Source: RGIG8785 sp045655245 (GTDB lineage: Bacteria > Bacillota > Clostridia > RGIG8785). Taken from it: DNA of 31,852 bases. A model generated the notes under the pieces. That model did no database searches. It was given only the letters and a program-made list of their open reading frames with translations, and was not told the DNA's origin. The DNA lies in the NCBI GenBank assembly GCA_045655245.1, contig JAZOOX010000018.1, forward strand, positions 1-31,852. The letters are read 5' to 3'. This document shows, in pieces, positions 1-7,168 of the stretch (its first letter is position 1; every line of letters begins with the position of its first letter). A program made the translations under genes and the position numbers.

Positions 1-344
1 AGAACGACATGGCTACGATCCGACTTGATGCCCAGGGCAACGAACTTTTCCTGTGCGCCGCTGCTCTTGTTTTGCGCGGCACGGGCGTTTGCCACGGCGG
101 ACCTGACGATCTGTTCCAGCTGGTCGGGAGGGAATTTCAAGGTGTTGGCACCAAAGGTATTGGTGGCGACCACGTTGCTCCCTGCATCGAAATAGGCTTG
201 GTGTACCCCGATGATCTCCTGGGCGTGGGTCAGGTTCCAACCCTCGGGCAGTTCACCGGGCTTTAGCCCTTTCGCCTGTAAAAGGGTGCCCATTCCGCCG
301 TCTAAATAGACGGTATGTGTTTGTAAGTAGCTTTTAAAATTCAT
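1..344 (-). CDS. metH: Methionine synthase, homocysteine S-methyltransferase domain (partial)
   Basis: This is the N-terminal 114 residues of a gene that continues beyond the left edge. The ATG at 344 is overlapped by the stop of the upstream gene (ATGA) and preceded by GGAGGAAG. The protein has the homocysteine-methyltransferase opening: LDGGMGTLLQ at residues 14-23, then GWNLTHAQEII and an AYFDAGSNVVATNTFGAN segment. This is the barrel that binds homocysteine through zinc in cobalamin-dependent methionine synthases; the zinc cysteines lie outside the window. Placement after metF and a MetH reactivation protein supports MetH over a B12-independent homocysteine methyltransferase. The last ten residues, next to the edge, do not match the D-I-G-P-T-G-like segment usually found there (see findings). 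Confidence 0.85.
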   Translation of the reverse strand, partial: MNFKSYLQTHTVYLDGGMGTLLQAKGLKPGELPEGWNLTHAQEIIGVHQAYFDAGSNVVATNTFGANTLKFPPDQLEQIVRSAVANARAAQNKSSGAQEKFVALGIKSDRSHVV

Positions 345-931
345 CTTTCTTCCTCCAGACCGAAGATGGCAGTCACCGATTTGGTGGGGGACATCAACAG
401 ACTTTCGTTTAAGCAAAGACCGATTTGCTTTTCGCAGTCCAGCAGGGCAAACAGGGTCTTTTGTGCCGCTAAGGGCAGGTCGCCGTACCCGCAGGAAAAC
501 CGCGGGGTGGGACGTCCGCCCAGTTCTTGTGACAGGGTTTTGCAAAGGGTGTCGCAAAAGGCTTCTACCCGCTCTGCCCCCAAGGCCTGGAGCATGATTC
601 CACGGGCGGGGGAGAGGCGGCTGTGGCGTAAAATCAAGCGGTCGATACCCACCCCTACCGTGGCGGCAAAGACCACGGCGCGGGAGCAGCCCCCAAGGCA
701 TTTTGCCAGATCCTTCGAGGTCAGGCAAAAAAGCCCGAAGTTGCAGGAATCCCCGTGGATTTGTAAGGGGAGTACCTTGTAACAGGCTTGGTAGGAAAAG
801 GCGTCCGCCGCCTCGGCAATACATTCGTCCAAGAGCCGTTGGGTCTCGGGCGGGTCAGCGGGGCAACCTGCATAGCGCAAGACCTCTTTTTTGCAGACGG
901 GAGGCGGGGCAACCCCAAACCGCCCGTTCAT
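341..931 (-). CDS. Stand-alone MetH reactivation domain protein
   Basis: This 196-residue protein resembles the C-terminal AdoMet-binding activation domain of cobalamin-dependent methionine synthase (PF02965). That domain reductively methylates inactive cob(II)alamin with S-adenosylmethionine. The C-terminal third carries the family signature: R-F-S-C-G-Y-G-D-L-P-L at about 143-153, followed by IGLCLNESLLMSPTKSVTAIFG. Many clostridia encode it apart from MetH, and the neighbouring metH start fits a split enzyme. The usual R-x-S-P-G-Y-G has Cys for Pro here, and the protein is unusually cysteine-rich. It overlaps metF upstream and metH downstream by 4 nt each (ATGA), so the three are probably translationally coupled. 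Confidence 0.85.
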   Translation of the reverse strand: MNGRFGVAPPPVCKKEVLRYAGCPADPPETQRLLDECIAEAADAFSYQACYKVLPLQIHGDSCNFGLFCLTSKDLAKCLGGCSRAVVFAATVGVGIDRLILRHSRLSPARGIMLQALGAERVEAFCDTLCKTLSQELGGRPTPRFSCGYGDLPLAAQKTLFALLDCEKQIGLCLNESLLMSPTKSVTAIFGLEEER

Positions 932-1806
932 TTCCCTAAAATATCCGACAGGTTGGCTTGAATCTTCTCAGCCACGTCGGGTTTGTTCATGGAGTAGACG
1001 TGTACGTTTTGGATGCCGTTGGCGTACAGGTCGATGATCTGGTCGGTGGCATAGGCGATCCCTGCCTGTTTCATCGCCGCAGGGTCGTTGCCGAATCGGT
1101 CTACCAGCGACTTAAACCGCTGGGGCATAAAGGACCCCGACAACCGGATTGCCCGCTCTACCTGGTTGGCGTTGGTAATGGGCATGATCCCGGGAATGAC
1201 GGGGACGGTGATGCCCGCCTCCCGAATCTTGTATAAGAAGTTGTATAACAGGTTATTGTCAAAGAACATCTGCGTTGTTAAAAAGTCGCAACCCGCATCC
1301 ACCTTTTCCTTTAAACGGCGGAGGTCCTCTTTTTGGTCAGAACTTTCGGGATGGATTTCGGGATAGCAGGCGCCACCGATGCACCAATCGGGGTTGACCT
1401 CTTTCAGCTCCCGCACCAGGTCCACCGCATAGCGGTAGTCCCAACCGCTGCGGTCGGCCCCTTCCATGGACGGGGGAATGTCCCCCCGAAGCGCCATCAC
1501 GTTCTCGATCCCCGCATCTTTCATGGCGGCAATCTTTTGGGAGACCGTTTGGCGGGTGGAGGAGACGCAGGTCAGATGCGCCAGGGTGGGCACGTCATAG
1601 GCGGTTTTGATGTTTTTGGCAATGTCCAGGGTATACTGGCTGGTGCCGCCGCCTGCGCCGTAGGTCACGCCCATAAAAGCGGGACGGAGCCGGGCAATTT
1701 CTTCGGTGGCGGATTGCACACTGTCAAACCCCGCCTCGGTCTTGGGCGGGAAGACCTCGAAAGACAGGGAGGGGGTCTCTTTTTTAAAGATTTCGGTAAT
1801 TTTCAT
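928..1806 (-). CDS. metF: Methylenetetrahydrofolate reductase
   Basis: This 292-residue protein has the usual length for bacterial MetF, the FAD enzyme that reduces 5,10-methylene-THF to 5-methyl-THF, the methyl donor for MetH. Visible family motifs are LSFEVFPPKT near residue 14 (Glu17 matches the catalytic acid), MGVTYGAGGG, the NVMALRGDIP segment that contacts flavin/folate, and TQMFFDN. The ATG at 1806 follows AAGGAAG with good spacing and lies about 17 nt downstream of the predicted start point of a strong promoter. That leader is too short for a riboswitch. It is the first gene of a metF, reactivation protein, metH operon; the product is cytosolic. Confidence 0.95.
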   Translation of the reverse strand: MKITEIFKKETPSLSFEVFPPKTEAGFDSVQSATEEIARLRPAFMGVTYGAGGGTSQYTLDIAKNIKTAYDVPTLAHLTCVSSTRQTVSQKIAAMKDAGIENVMALRGDIPPSMEGADRSGWDYRYAVDLVRELKEVNPDWCIGGACYPEIHPESSDQKEDLRRLKEKVDAGCDFLTTQMFFDNNLLYNFLYKIREAGITVPVIPGIMPITNANQVERAIRLSGSFMPQRFKSLVDRFGNDPAAMKQAGIAYATDQIIDLYANGIQNVHVYSMNKPDVAEKIQANLSDILGK

Positions 1807-1829
1807 AACAACACTTCCTTATAAAGACC

Positions 1830-1858
1830 ATTATAACACAACCGATTTTTCAATGCAA
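1830..1858 (-). promoter_or_regulatory. Sigma-A-type promoter of metF operon
   Basis: TTGCAT (1858-1853), a 17-bp spacer and TATAAT (1835-1830) on the minus strand. A 12-13 bp direct repeat (1854-1865 and 1867-1878) overlaps the -35 box and may be a regulator site. Confidence 0.75.
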
Positions 1859-1878
1859 TAACCAATTGCAATAACCAA
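1854..1878. repeat. Direct repeat at the metF -35 region
   Basis: The 12-mer TGCAATAACCAA occurs twice, at 1854-1865 and 1867-1878, one base apart. The promoter-proximal copy contains most of the -35 box. It could be a tandem binding site for a methionine or one-carbon regulator; no particular regulator can be named. Confidence 0.5.
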
Positions 1879-1916
1879 AGGACGAATCGGCGGTTTCGTT
1901 CCCGCTACGAAGGCTG

Positions 1917-1942
1917 AAAAAAGAGCACCCCGAAGGGTGCCC
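1917..1942 (-). terminator. Intrinsic terminator after M23 peptidase gene
   Basis: On the minus strand GGGCACCC-TTCG-GGGTGCTC is followed by six T. It begins about 5 nt after the stop codon of the peptidase gene. Confidence 0.85.
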
Positions 1943-1946
1943 TGAT

Positions 1947-3680
1947 TTAGTAAGAAACGTAGTTCAGCGGATTGACGGGAGTGCCGTTTTTGCGGATCTC
2001 GAAATGCAGGTGGGGGCCTGTGGAACGGCCGGTGTTGCCCACATAGGCAATGACGTCGCCCTTGGCAACCCGTTTGCCTGAATTATAGAGCAACCGACTG
2101 CAATGGGCATAGTAGGTGACATACCCGTTTTCGTGGTTGATCATGACCATTTTGCCGTAGTTCCCGTTCCAGCCGGACATGGTAATCACGCCGCCGTCCG
2201 CCGCATAAATGGGGGTGCCCGACGATGCGCCGATGTCAATGCCATGGTGGTTTCTGCCCCAACGATACCCAAACCGGGAGGTCAGATACCCGCCGGTGGG
2301 ACGGACAAAACTGCCTGTTGCCATGGTACGGGGCGGGGTCTTGGTGCCCACACGGACCACCTTTTCCACCGGCTGGGACAGAACGGTTTCTTTTAAGATA
2401 TTACGGCTGACTTCAATGCCGTTGACCTTGACCACCGTCGCCTCGATCTCTTTTTGCCCGGGAACGCCTGCCGTGACGACTGTGCTTCTGCCACGGTAGA
2501 GATCGGGGTCGTCGATGCTGCGGGTGGTAAAGGGAATCTCCTCGGTATAGACCACATCCCGTGTGGCGCGGACGCTTAGGTAGGGGACAGGGACCTTGAC
2601 GGTCAGGGTGTCACCGATATTGATATGCTCTTTTTTCGAGCCGTTGATCGCCATTAAGGTATCCACGCTCATGTGATAGGCAGCGGCAATGCTCCAGAAG
2701 GTATCCCCCGGTTGGACGGTGTAGAGGCTGTCGGCGGTGTTCCGTCCCTCCAGCAACTCAACTGCCGATTCTACCCCCACCGCCATGGACAGCGGCACAG
2801 GCTTTAACAGCACCTCAACGGGTTGGTCAAAGGTGACCTTTGCGCCTTCTTCGGTGTACTTGTCCTGCAGGGTTTTTAAGACCTCGTAAGCCTCTGCTTC
2901 GGTGGGCAGAACGGCGCGGGTCTCGCCCTCGACCTGGATAACGGCGCCGTCAACGGTACGGTCATAGGTCTCTAAAAAGGCTTGGCGTAGGGATTTTTGG
3001 TTGCTTAAGTCGGACTTGGGTACAAAGGCAAAGGACAGCCGGATGTCCTGATCCATCTCTAAATTCTCAAAGTCCCGACGGACCGATTCCTGCATGGCGG
3101 TCACTTCCTCGGCGGCATGGACAACGCCGATTTCTTCCCCGTTTACCGATACGCTGTACCCGAAGGTAAAGACGGCGGTGGTCAAGAGCGCTACTGCCGC
3201 CAGAACCAACATGACGGCGGTGCGGACGCCCTTTTCCTGCAGCAGGACCCGCAGTTCGGGCCATGCGGCGCGGAGCCGTACCCCTGTGCGGTAACGGGCG
3301 GTCTGGAACTGTTCAAACCCGTGGACCGCCAGATTGGGGATGCGGCGCAAAAACCGTTTTCCCGTCTTGGGCAGGCGGCAGAGCGCGGGGAGGAACCCTT
3401 TGAAAAAACCGCCTACACGGCAGAAGAGCCCGACAGTTGCCTGTAACAGCCCCCGTCCTTTTTGGGGCAGGGACTTGACAAAGGTGAGCGCGGCTCTGCC
3501 CAAGGGCTTGAACCGACGGGACAGGGGGACCCGTTCTTTTTTCGGCTTTTCCTGACGGAGCTTCTTCCGTTCCTCGACTGCTTCTTTTTGGAAATAGTTC
3601 CTTAGTAACGGGAAGATTTCGTCCGCCAAACCCGCTTTACCAAACCATTGGCGAAGCCAAGTGGTCTCATGTCGGCTCAT
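1947..3680 (-). CDS. Membrane-anchored LysM-G5-M23 endopeptidase
   Basis: A 577-residue cell-wall hydrolase. The order is a basic cytoplasmic N-terminus (1-150), one membrane segment (about 153-175), an extracellular linker, LysM (about 318-362, YTVQPGDTFWSIA), a G5-like domain (about 367-446) and M23 peptidase (about 463-575). Zinc and catalytic motifs are present: H-x-G-I-D at 478-482 and H-L-H at 557-559, so it should be an active LytM-like enzyme cutting peptidoglycan cross-bridges outside the membrane. The ATG at 3680 was chosen because GGAGGTGAGCGG precedes it; an upstream in-frame ATG at 3758 has no comparable site. The long basic cytoplasmic tail is unusual. Upstream lie a strong promoter and a palindrome of the XRE-operator family (3828-3851). 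Confidence 0.9.
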   Translation of the reverse strand: MSRHETTWLRQWFGKAGLADEIFPLLRNYFQKEAVEERKKLRQEKPKKERVPLSRRFKPLGRAALTFVKSLPQKGRGLLQATVGLFCRVGGFFKGFLPALCRLPKTGKRFLRRIPNLAVHGFEQFQTARYRTGVRLRAAWPELRVLLQEKGVRTAVMLVLAAVALLTTAVFTFGYSVSVNGEEIGVVHAAEEVTAMQESVRRDFENLEMDQDIRLSFAFVPKSDLSNQKSLRQAFLETYDRTVDGAVIQVEGETRAVLPTEAEAYEVLKTLQDKYTEEGAKVTFDQPVEVLLKPVPLSMAVGVESAVELLEGRNTADSLYTVQPGDTFWSIAAAYHMSVDTLMAINGSKKEHINIGDTLTVKVPVPYLSVRATRDVVYTEEIPFTTRSIDDPDLYRGRSTVVTAGVPGQKEIEATVVKVNGIEVSRNILKETVLSQPVEKVVRVGTKTPPRTMATGSFVRPTGGYLTSRFGYRWGRNHHGIDIGASSGTPIYAADGGVITMSGWNGNYGKMVMINHENGYVTYYAHCSRLLYNSGKRVAKGDVIAYVGNTGRSTGPHLHFEIRKNGTPVNPLNYVSY

Positions 3681-3767
3681 CCGCTCACCTCCTTGTTTTT
3701 TGGTCTGTGCCCTGCTCCACCGGACCTTGTTCGGTTTTTCGGTCAGCAGGTAGCACAATTCCTACTT

Positions 3768-3796
3768 ATTATACCGAAAAAACTTCCAAAATGCAA
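3768..3796 (-). promoter_or_regulatory. Sigma-A-type promoter of M23 peptidase gene
   Basis: TTGCAT (3796-3791), a 17-bp spacer and TATAAT (3773-3768), with an A-tract just upstream of the -35 (UP-element-like). The predicted start point is near 3761, giving a leader of about 80 nt. Confidence 0.75.
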
Positions 3797-3827
3797 TACT
3801 TTTTTAACAATTCCTTAACAGTTTACC

Positions 3828-3851
3828 TTTGGTTAACAATTGTTAACCAAA
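3828..3851. promoter_or_regulatory. Perfect 24-bp palindrome, remote copy of XRE operator
   Basis: TTTGGTTAAC-AATT-GTTAACCAAA is perfectly palindromic and has the same 10-bp arms as the array at 15605-15865. It lies between the yebC terminator and the M23 promoter, about 67-90 bp upstream of the predicted start point. It is a candidate binding site for the XRE protein encoded at 15155-15484; the arms match exactly, but binding is inference. Confidence 0.65.
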
Positions 3852-3852
3852 C

Positions 3853-3881
3853 AAAAAAGCACCCCGCAGGGTGCGTTTTTT
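3853..3881 (-). terminator. Intrinsic terminator after yebC
   Basis: On the minus strand GCACCC-TGCG-GGGTGC is followed by TTTTTT, just beyond the stop codon of the YebC gene. Confidence 0.85.
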
Positions 3882-3885
3882 GGGA

Positions 3886-4617
3886 TTATTCGTCTTGGTT
3901 TGCCCAGTTGTGATAAACTTCCTGAACGTCGTCGTTGTCCTCTAAGTTGTCCAGCAGTTTGTTCATCATCAGGCGTTGCTTTTCGTCGTCGATGGCGACG
4001 GTGTTTTGGGGGATCATCTGTACCGAAGCGTCCAGGAAGGTGTAGCCCTTGCCTTCCAGCGCCTCGCGGATTTCCGAGAAGCTGTCGGGGTCGGTCATAA
4101 TCTCGAACAGACCGTCCTCGGCAGAGAAGTCCTCTGCCCCTGCGTCCAGTGCGTCCATCATTACGGCGTCCTCGTCTAAGCCTGCGCCGTCAATCACGAT
4201 TACGCCCCGTTTGTCAAACATCCAGGAAACGCAACCGTTGGTGCCCAGGTTTCCGCCGAACTTGTCGAAGTAGTGGCGGACGTCTGCCGCGGTGCGGTTT
4301 TTGTTTTCGGTCATTGCCATAACGATAACGGCGACCCCGTTGGGACCGTAGCCTTCGTAGACGATATCCTCGTAATTGGCGTCGTCGTTGCCCCCTGCCG
4401 CTTTTTGAATGCAACGGCTGATGTTGTCGTTGGGCATATTGTTGGACTTTGCCTTGGCAATGGCGTCTTTTAACTTGGAATTGGATTCGGGGTCGGGTCC
4501 GCCCTCTTTGACCGCAACGGCAAGTTCACGGCCCAGCTTGGTAAAAATCTTGGCCTTTTGCGCGTCGGTTTTTTCTTTTTTATGTTTGATATTTGCCCAT
4601 TTGGAATGTCCTGACAT
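3886..4617 (-). CDS. yebC: YebC/TACO1 family protein
   Basis: A 243-residue protein of typical family length. The start MSGHSKWANIKHKKEKTDAQ is the family hallmark, followed by GPDPESNSKLKDAIAKAKSNNMPNDNI and the YEGYGPNGVAVIV segment. It was long annotated as a transcriptional regulator; recent work on YebC/TACO1 proteins supports a role in translation of difficult stretches such as polyproline. It is cytosolic and monocistronic here, with its own promoter and terminator. The ATG at 4617 is preceded by AAAGGAG. Confidence 0.93.
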   Translation of the reverse strand: MSGHSKWANIKHKKEKTDAQKAKIFTKLGRELAVAVKEGGPDPESNSKLKDAIAKAKSNNMPNDNISRCIQKAAGGNDDANYEDIVYEGYGPNGVAVIVMAMTENKNRTAADVRHYFDKFGGNLGTNGCVSWMFDKRGVIVIDGAGLDEDAVMMDALDAGAEDFSAEDGLFEIMTDPDSFSEIREALEGKGYTFLDASVQMIPQNTVAIDDEKQRLMMNKLLDNLEDNDDVQEVYHNWANQDE

Positions 4618-4652
4618 GGTGTACTCCTTTCACCTGCTTTTTCTAACTCTAC

Positions 4653-4681
4653 ATTATAGCAGACCTTGGGACAAATTACAA
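4653..4681 (-). promoter_or_regulatory. Sigma-A-type promoter of yebC
   Basis: TTGTAA (4681-4676), a 17-bp spacer and TATAAT (4658-4653) on the minus strand, about 36 bp upstream of the start codon. Confidence 0.7.
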
Positions 4682-4724
4682 GTAGAAGATGGCAAAAAAA
4701 GCGGAAAAACTTTGGGGAAAAGGG

Positions 4725-4753
4725 TTGACATCAGGGGTCGAAAAGTCTACAAT
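4725..4753 (+). promoter_or_regulatory. Sigma-A-type promoter of beta-helix operon
   Basis: A consensus TTGACA (4725-4730), a 17-bp spacer and TACAAT (4748-4753). The predicted start point is near 4760, giving a leader of about 150 nt before the ATG at 4912. Confidence 0.75.
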
Positions 4754-4759
4754 GAAGGT

Positions 4760-4900
4760 GACAATACCAAGCTTGAAGGGAGGCGTTGGGAATGTTCCCG
4801 TGCCACCGACGAAAGCCGAATCAAGCGTTGTTTTTCCGCAAATGAGTATGGGGTTGCGTTCTTTTGCTGACCCCTTATACCCTTGCGGCTTTTTTGTTTT
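4760..4900 (+). promoter_or_regulatory. Structured 5' leader with internal terminator (candidate attenuator)
   Basis: The leader contains a perfect hairpin at 4788-4799 (GGGAA-TG-TTCCC, flanked by GGC/GCC). A longer hairpin follows: CCGCAA (4836-4841) pairs with TTGCGG (4883-4888), enclosing GTATGGGG (4846-4853) paired with CCCC/ATAC (4871-4880). A run of six T then ends just before the AGGAGG of the first gene. This is an intrinsic terminator inside a leader. A competing hairpin is visible: CGCAA (4837-4841) can instead pair with TTGCG (4854-4858). I could not match it to a riboswitch or T-box family I know. The 5' part may be a sensor domain, or the whole could be a terminated small RNA. 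Confidence 0.6.
4836..4900 (+). terminator. Leader terminator upstream of beta-helix genes
   Basis: An outer stem CCGCAA/TTGCGG and an inner stem GTAT-GGGG/CCCC-TT-ATAC, followed by CTTTTTTGTTTT. It stops one base short of the AGGAGG ribosome site at 4901-4906, so reading it through is required to express the genes. Confidence 0.7.
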
Positions 4901-4911
4901 AGGAGGATAAA

Positions 4912-7152
4912 ATGAAAGAATACCAACGTGAACCGATCACCCATGAGGGGATGTTTTCTACCGTCTACCAACTCCCTTTTTATGAAAAGGTAAACATCCA
5001 AACCCTGATCAACGACGCCTACCAATCGGGCGCGAAAGAGGTTACCATCCCCCCCGGCGCCTACCGCATCTGGCCCCAAGGCTTGACCGACAAACTCGAC
5101 ACCCATATTTTGCTGGAGAATATGCACGACTTCACCATCAACGCCTATCACGTGGTCTTTGTCTATCAGGACATCCGTGTTTGCGGGTTACAGTTGCTGA
5201 ACTGTCAGCGGGTGCAGATCAACGGACTTACCGTGGACTATGAAGCCATCGGCTATTCCCAGTGCAAGATCACCGGCTTTGACCCCGACGGAAAATACTT
5301 CACCGTCCGTGTAGACGACGGGTACCCGTACGCGCTGGCCAACCCCGCCTACACCCCCGACGTGTTCGATACCGCCTTTTATGACAAGGACACCCGCCTG
5401 TTGATCCAGGGGATGCGGGGTCTTGGCTATTTCCCCAAAGAACGGGCAGAGGACCTGGGCGACCGCAACCTCAAGATCCACGCCGACCTGACCACCGACC
5501 AGAAAGAACGCCTCCGCATTGGGGACTTCTTTATCTTGTCCTTCCGCCCCATTATGCGGGGACCCACCTACACCATCGACTGCAGCGACATTACCTACTT
5601 GAACTACACCGTCTGGTCAGGGATGTTTGCCGTGGCAGAACAGGGTACCAAAAAGCGCACCAAGTATCTGAACTTCCGTGTGGTCCCCGGTCCCAAGCCT
5701 TACGGCGCAACCGAGCCGCGGGTCCGCTCTACCGTAGGGGATGCCGCCCATATGCGCAGCTGCTACGAAGGCGCACTGATGGAAAACTGTCACTGTGTCA
5801 GCATGGGCGATGACGGCATCAACTTTTACGGACTGTTCTCCCGCGTTGTCGAACAAGTGGGGGAAAACACTCTGATTATCGCCGAAAAGTTGCCGTTGGG
5901 GTTCTCGGCGGGTGAAAAACTTCGTATTTATGCTACCGATGTGTCAAAAACGGGCGAGTACACCGTGGTTCTTGCCGCACCCATGCCCTCGTCTTATAAA
6001 CCCGCTTCCGATGCCTTAAACCGGAATATGGGCTGTGCCGCTTTTGAAGCCAACGCCTACTTTAAGGTCGTTTTGGACCGCCGTTTAAAGACCGAACCGG
6101 GGGCGTGGGTCTCTAACGTCTCTCATGTGGGCAACGGGTTTATTCTGCGGAACAACTACTATGCCAACCTGCCCTCCCGCGGGGCGTTGATTAAGGCCAA
6201 CGACGGCCTGATCGAAAACTGCACTTTCGAGTTTTGCGGCGCCGCAGGCATCCAGATCCGTCCCGAAATCGACTGGATCGAGTCGGGCTACGCCCATCAT
6301 ATTACCATCCGTAACAACACCTTCTACGAATGTGGTGAGTCGGTGCGGAACAACGCCGTGGTCATGGTCTCGGGCCACCAAGCCCATGACCAGCGGGATA
6401 TTGTGATCGAAGGCAACACCTTTGTAGGCAGCCATACCGCCGAAGTCGGACTGGCGTGCTGTCAGGGGGTCACCCTTCGGGGAAATACCTTCGGTCTGGA
6501 CTCCGCCACCCGTGACCTGCCCTGTGTCCTGTTGCGGAACGGACGGGATTTTCGGTTTGAAAACAATACTTTCTCGGGGGATCGCATCCCTGTGGCTTCG
6601 GGAAACGAGCCCAAGGAGATCCGCGGTGCCGTCCCCGCCTTCTTCTCGGCGGCGTCCGACGGCGTTATGTCGGAAAAGCAAGGCTTTGACGGCTGGACCT
6701 TTGAGTGCGCCCCCATCGGCACCGATGCCTTTACCCCCTTTAACCGGTTCTCCCGCGGGGGCAACCGCCCCGACGGCTGGTGGATGGACGAGGAGGGGAA
6801 CGAACGTCACGGCTGTATCCTTACCTGGTGGTCCAATACCTACATGCACCCCGGCACCGACTACGACGTGGCAAAGGTCTTTACCGCTCCCTATGACGGT
6901 GAGATACTGATCGGCGCCATGTCCCTCATCGTCGGTTTGCCTTCGGAGGACGGCATGAACATCGGCATCTTCCAAAACGGCGAAGCCTTATTGCCTTTCC
7001 AGACCAGGTATGATCGGGTAAATACCCCCTTTACCCCCATTAAAACCACCGTCCGAAAGGGCGATCGCATCATCTTCCGTGTAAACAAAAAGGGCAATAA
7101 CCAAGACGACGGATTGGACTGGAACCCGTCGGTACTTTATACAAAGCAGTAA
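4912..7152 (+). CDS. Parallel beta-helix protein, GH28/GH110-like, copy 1
   Basis: A 746-residue protein with no signal peptide or membrane segment, so probably cytosolic. The middle (about 200-560) has repeated short beta-strand turns typical of right-handed parallel beta-helices, such as GLIENCTFEFCGAAGIQIRP, HHITIRNNTFYECG and DIVIEGNTFVG. A G-D-D-G motif at 299-302 recalls the acidic catalytic pair of beta-helix glycoside hydrolases (GH28, GH110), but I cannot assign a family or substrate. The C-terminal 120 residues form a separate likely beta-sandwich ending KGDRIIFRVN...DWNP-x-VLYTKQ. Start chosen by AGGAGG 5 nt upstream of ATG. The next gene is a full-length paralogue 10-16 nt downstream. 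A role in intracellular breakdown of imported oligosaccharides is inference. Confidence 0.75.
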   Translation: MKEYQREPITHEGMFSTVYQLPFYEKVNIQTLINDAYQSGAKEVTIPPGAYRIWPQGLTDKLDTHILLENMHDFTINAYHVVFVYQDIRVCGLQLLNCQRVQINGLTVDYEAIGYSQCKITGFDPDGKYFTVRVDDGYPYALANPAYTPDVFDTAFYDKDTRLLIQGMRGLGYFPKERAEDLGDRNLKIHADLTTDQKERLRIGDFFILSFRPIMRGPTYTIDCSDITYLNYTVWSGMFAVAEQGTKKRTKYLNFRVVPGPKPYGATEPRVRSTVGDAAHMRSCYEGALMENCHCVSMGDDGINFYGLFSRVVEQVGENTLIIAEKLPLGFSAGEKLRIYATDVSKTGEYTVVLAAPMPSSYKPASDALNRNMGCAAFEANAYFKVVLDRRLKTEPGAWVSNVSHVGNGFILRNNYYANLPSRGALIKANDGLIENCTFEFCGAAGIQIRPEIDWIESGYAHHITIRNNTFYECGESVRNNAVVMVSGHQAHDQRDIVIEGNTFVGSHTAEVGLACCQGVTLRGNTFGLDSATRDLPCVLLRNGRDFRFENNTFSGDRIPVASGNEPKEIRGAVPAFFSAASDGVMSEKQGFDGWTFECAPIGTDAFTPFNRFSRGGNRPDGWWMDEEGNERHGCILTWWSNTYMHPGTDYDVAKVFTAPYDGEILIGAMSLIVGLPSEDGMNIGIFQNGEALLPFQTRYDRVNTPFTPIKTTVRKGDRIIFRVNKKGNNQDDGLDWNPSVLYTKQ

Positions 7153-7168
7153 AAAAGGAGAAATGAAA

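Noticed and set aside
1807..1829. SAM or cobalamin riboswitch before metF
   Set aside because: The promoter leaves a leader of only about 17 nt, and no S-box or B12-box is present upstream.
4760..4900. T-box or a known riboswitch (cobalamin, THF, glycine, c-di-GMP)
   Set aside because: The conserved core sequences of these families that I know are not present, so no family name is given.
4752..4910. Small open frame in the beta-helix leader whose start faintly resembles an EPSP synthase N-terminus
   Set aside because: Its ATG overlaps the -10 box, it has no ribosome site, it runs through the terminator hairpin, and the resemblance covers only about 20 residues.
6085..6975. Long open frames on the minus strand opposite the beta-helix genes (also 7319-8362 and 8381-9301)
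   Set aside because: They mirror the codon bias of strong plus-strand genes, have no ribosome sites and no recognisable protein features.
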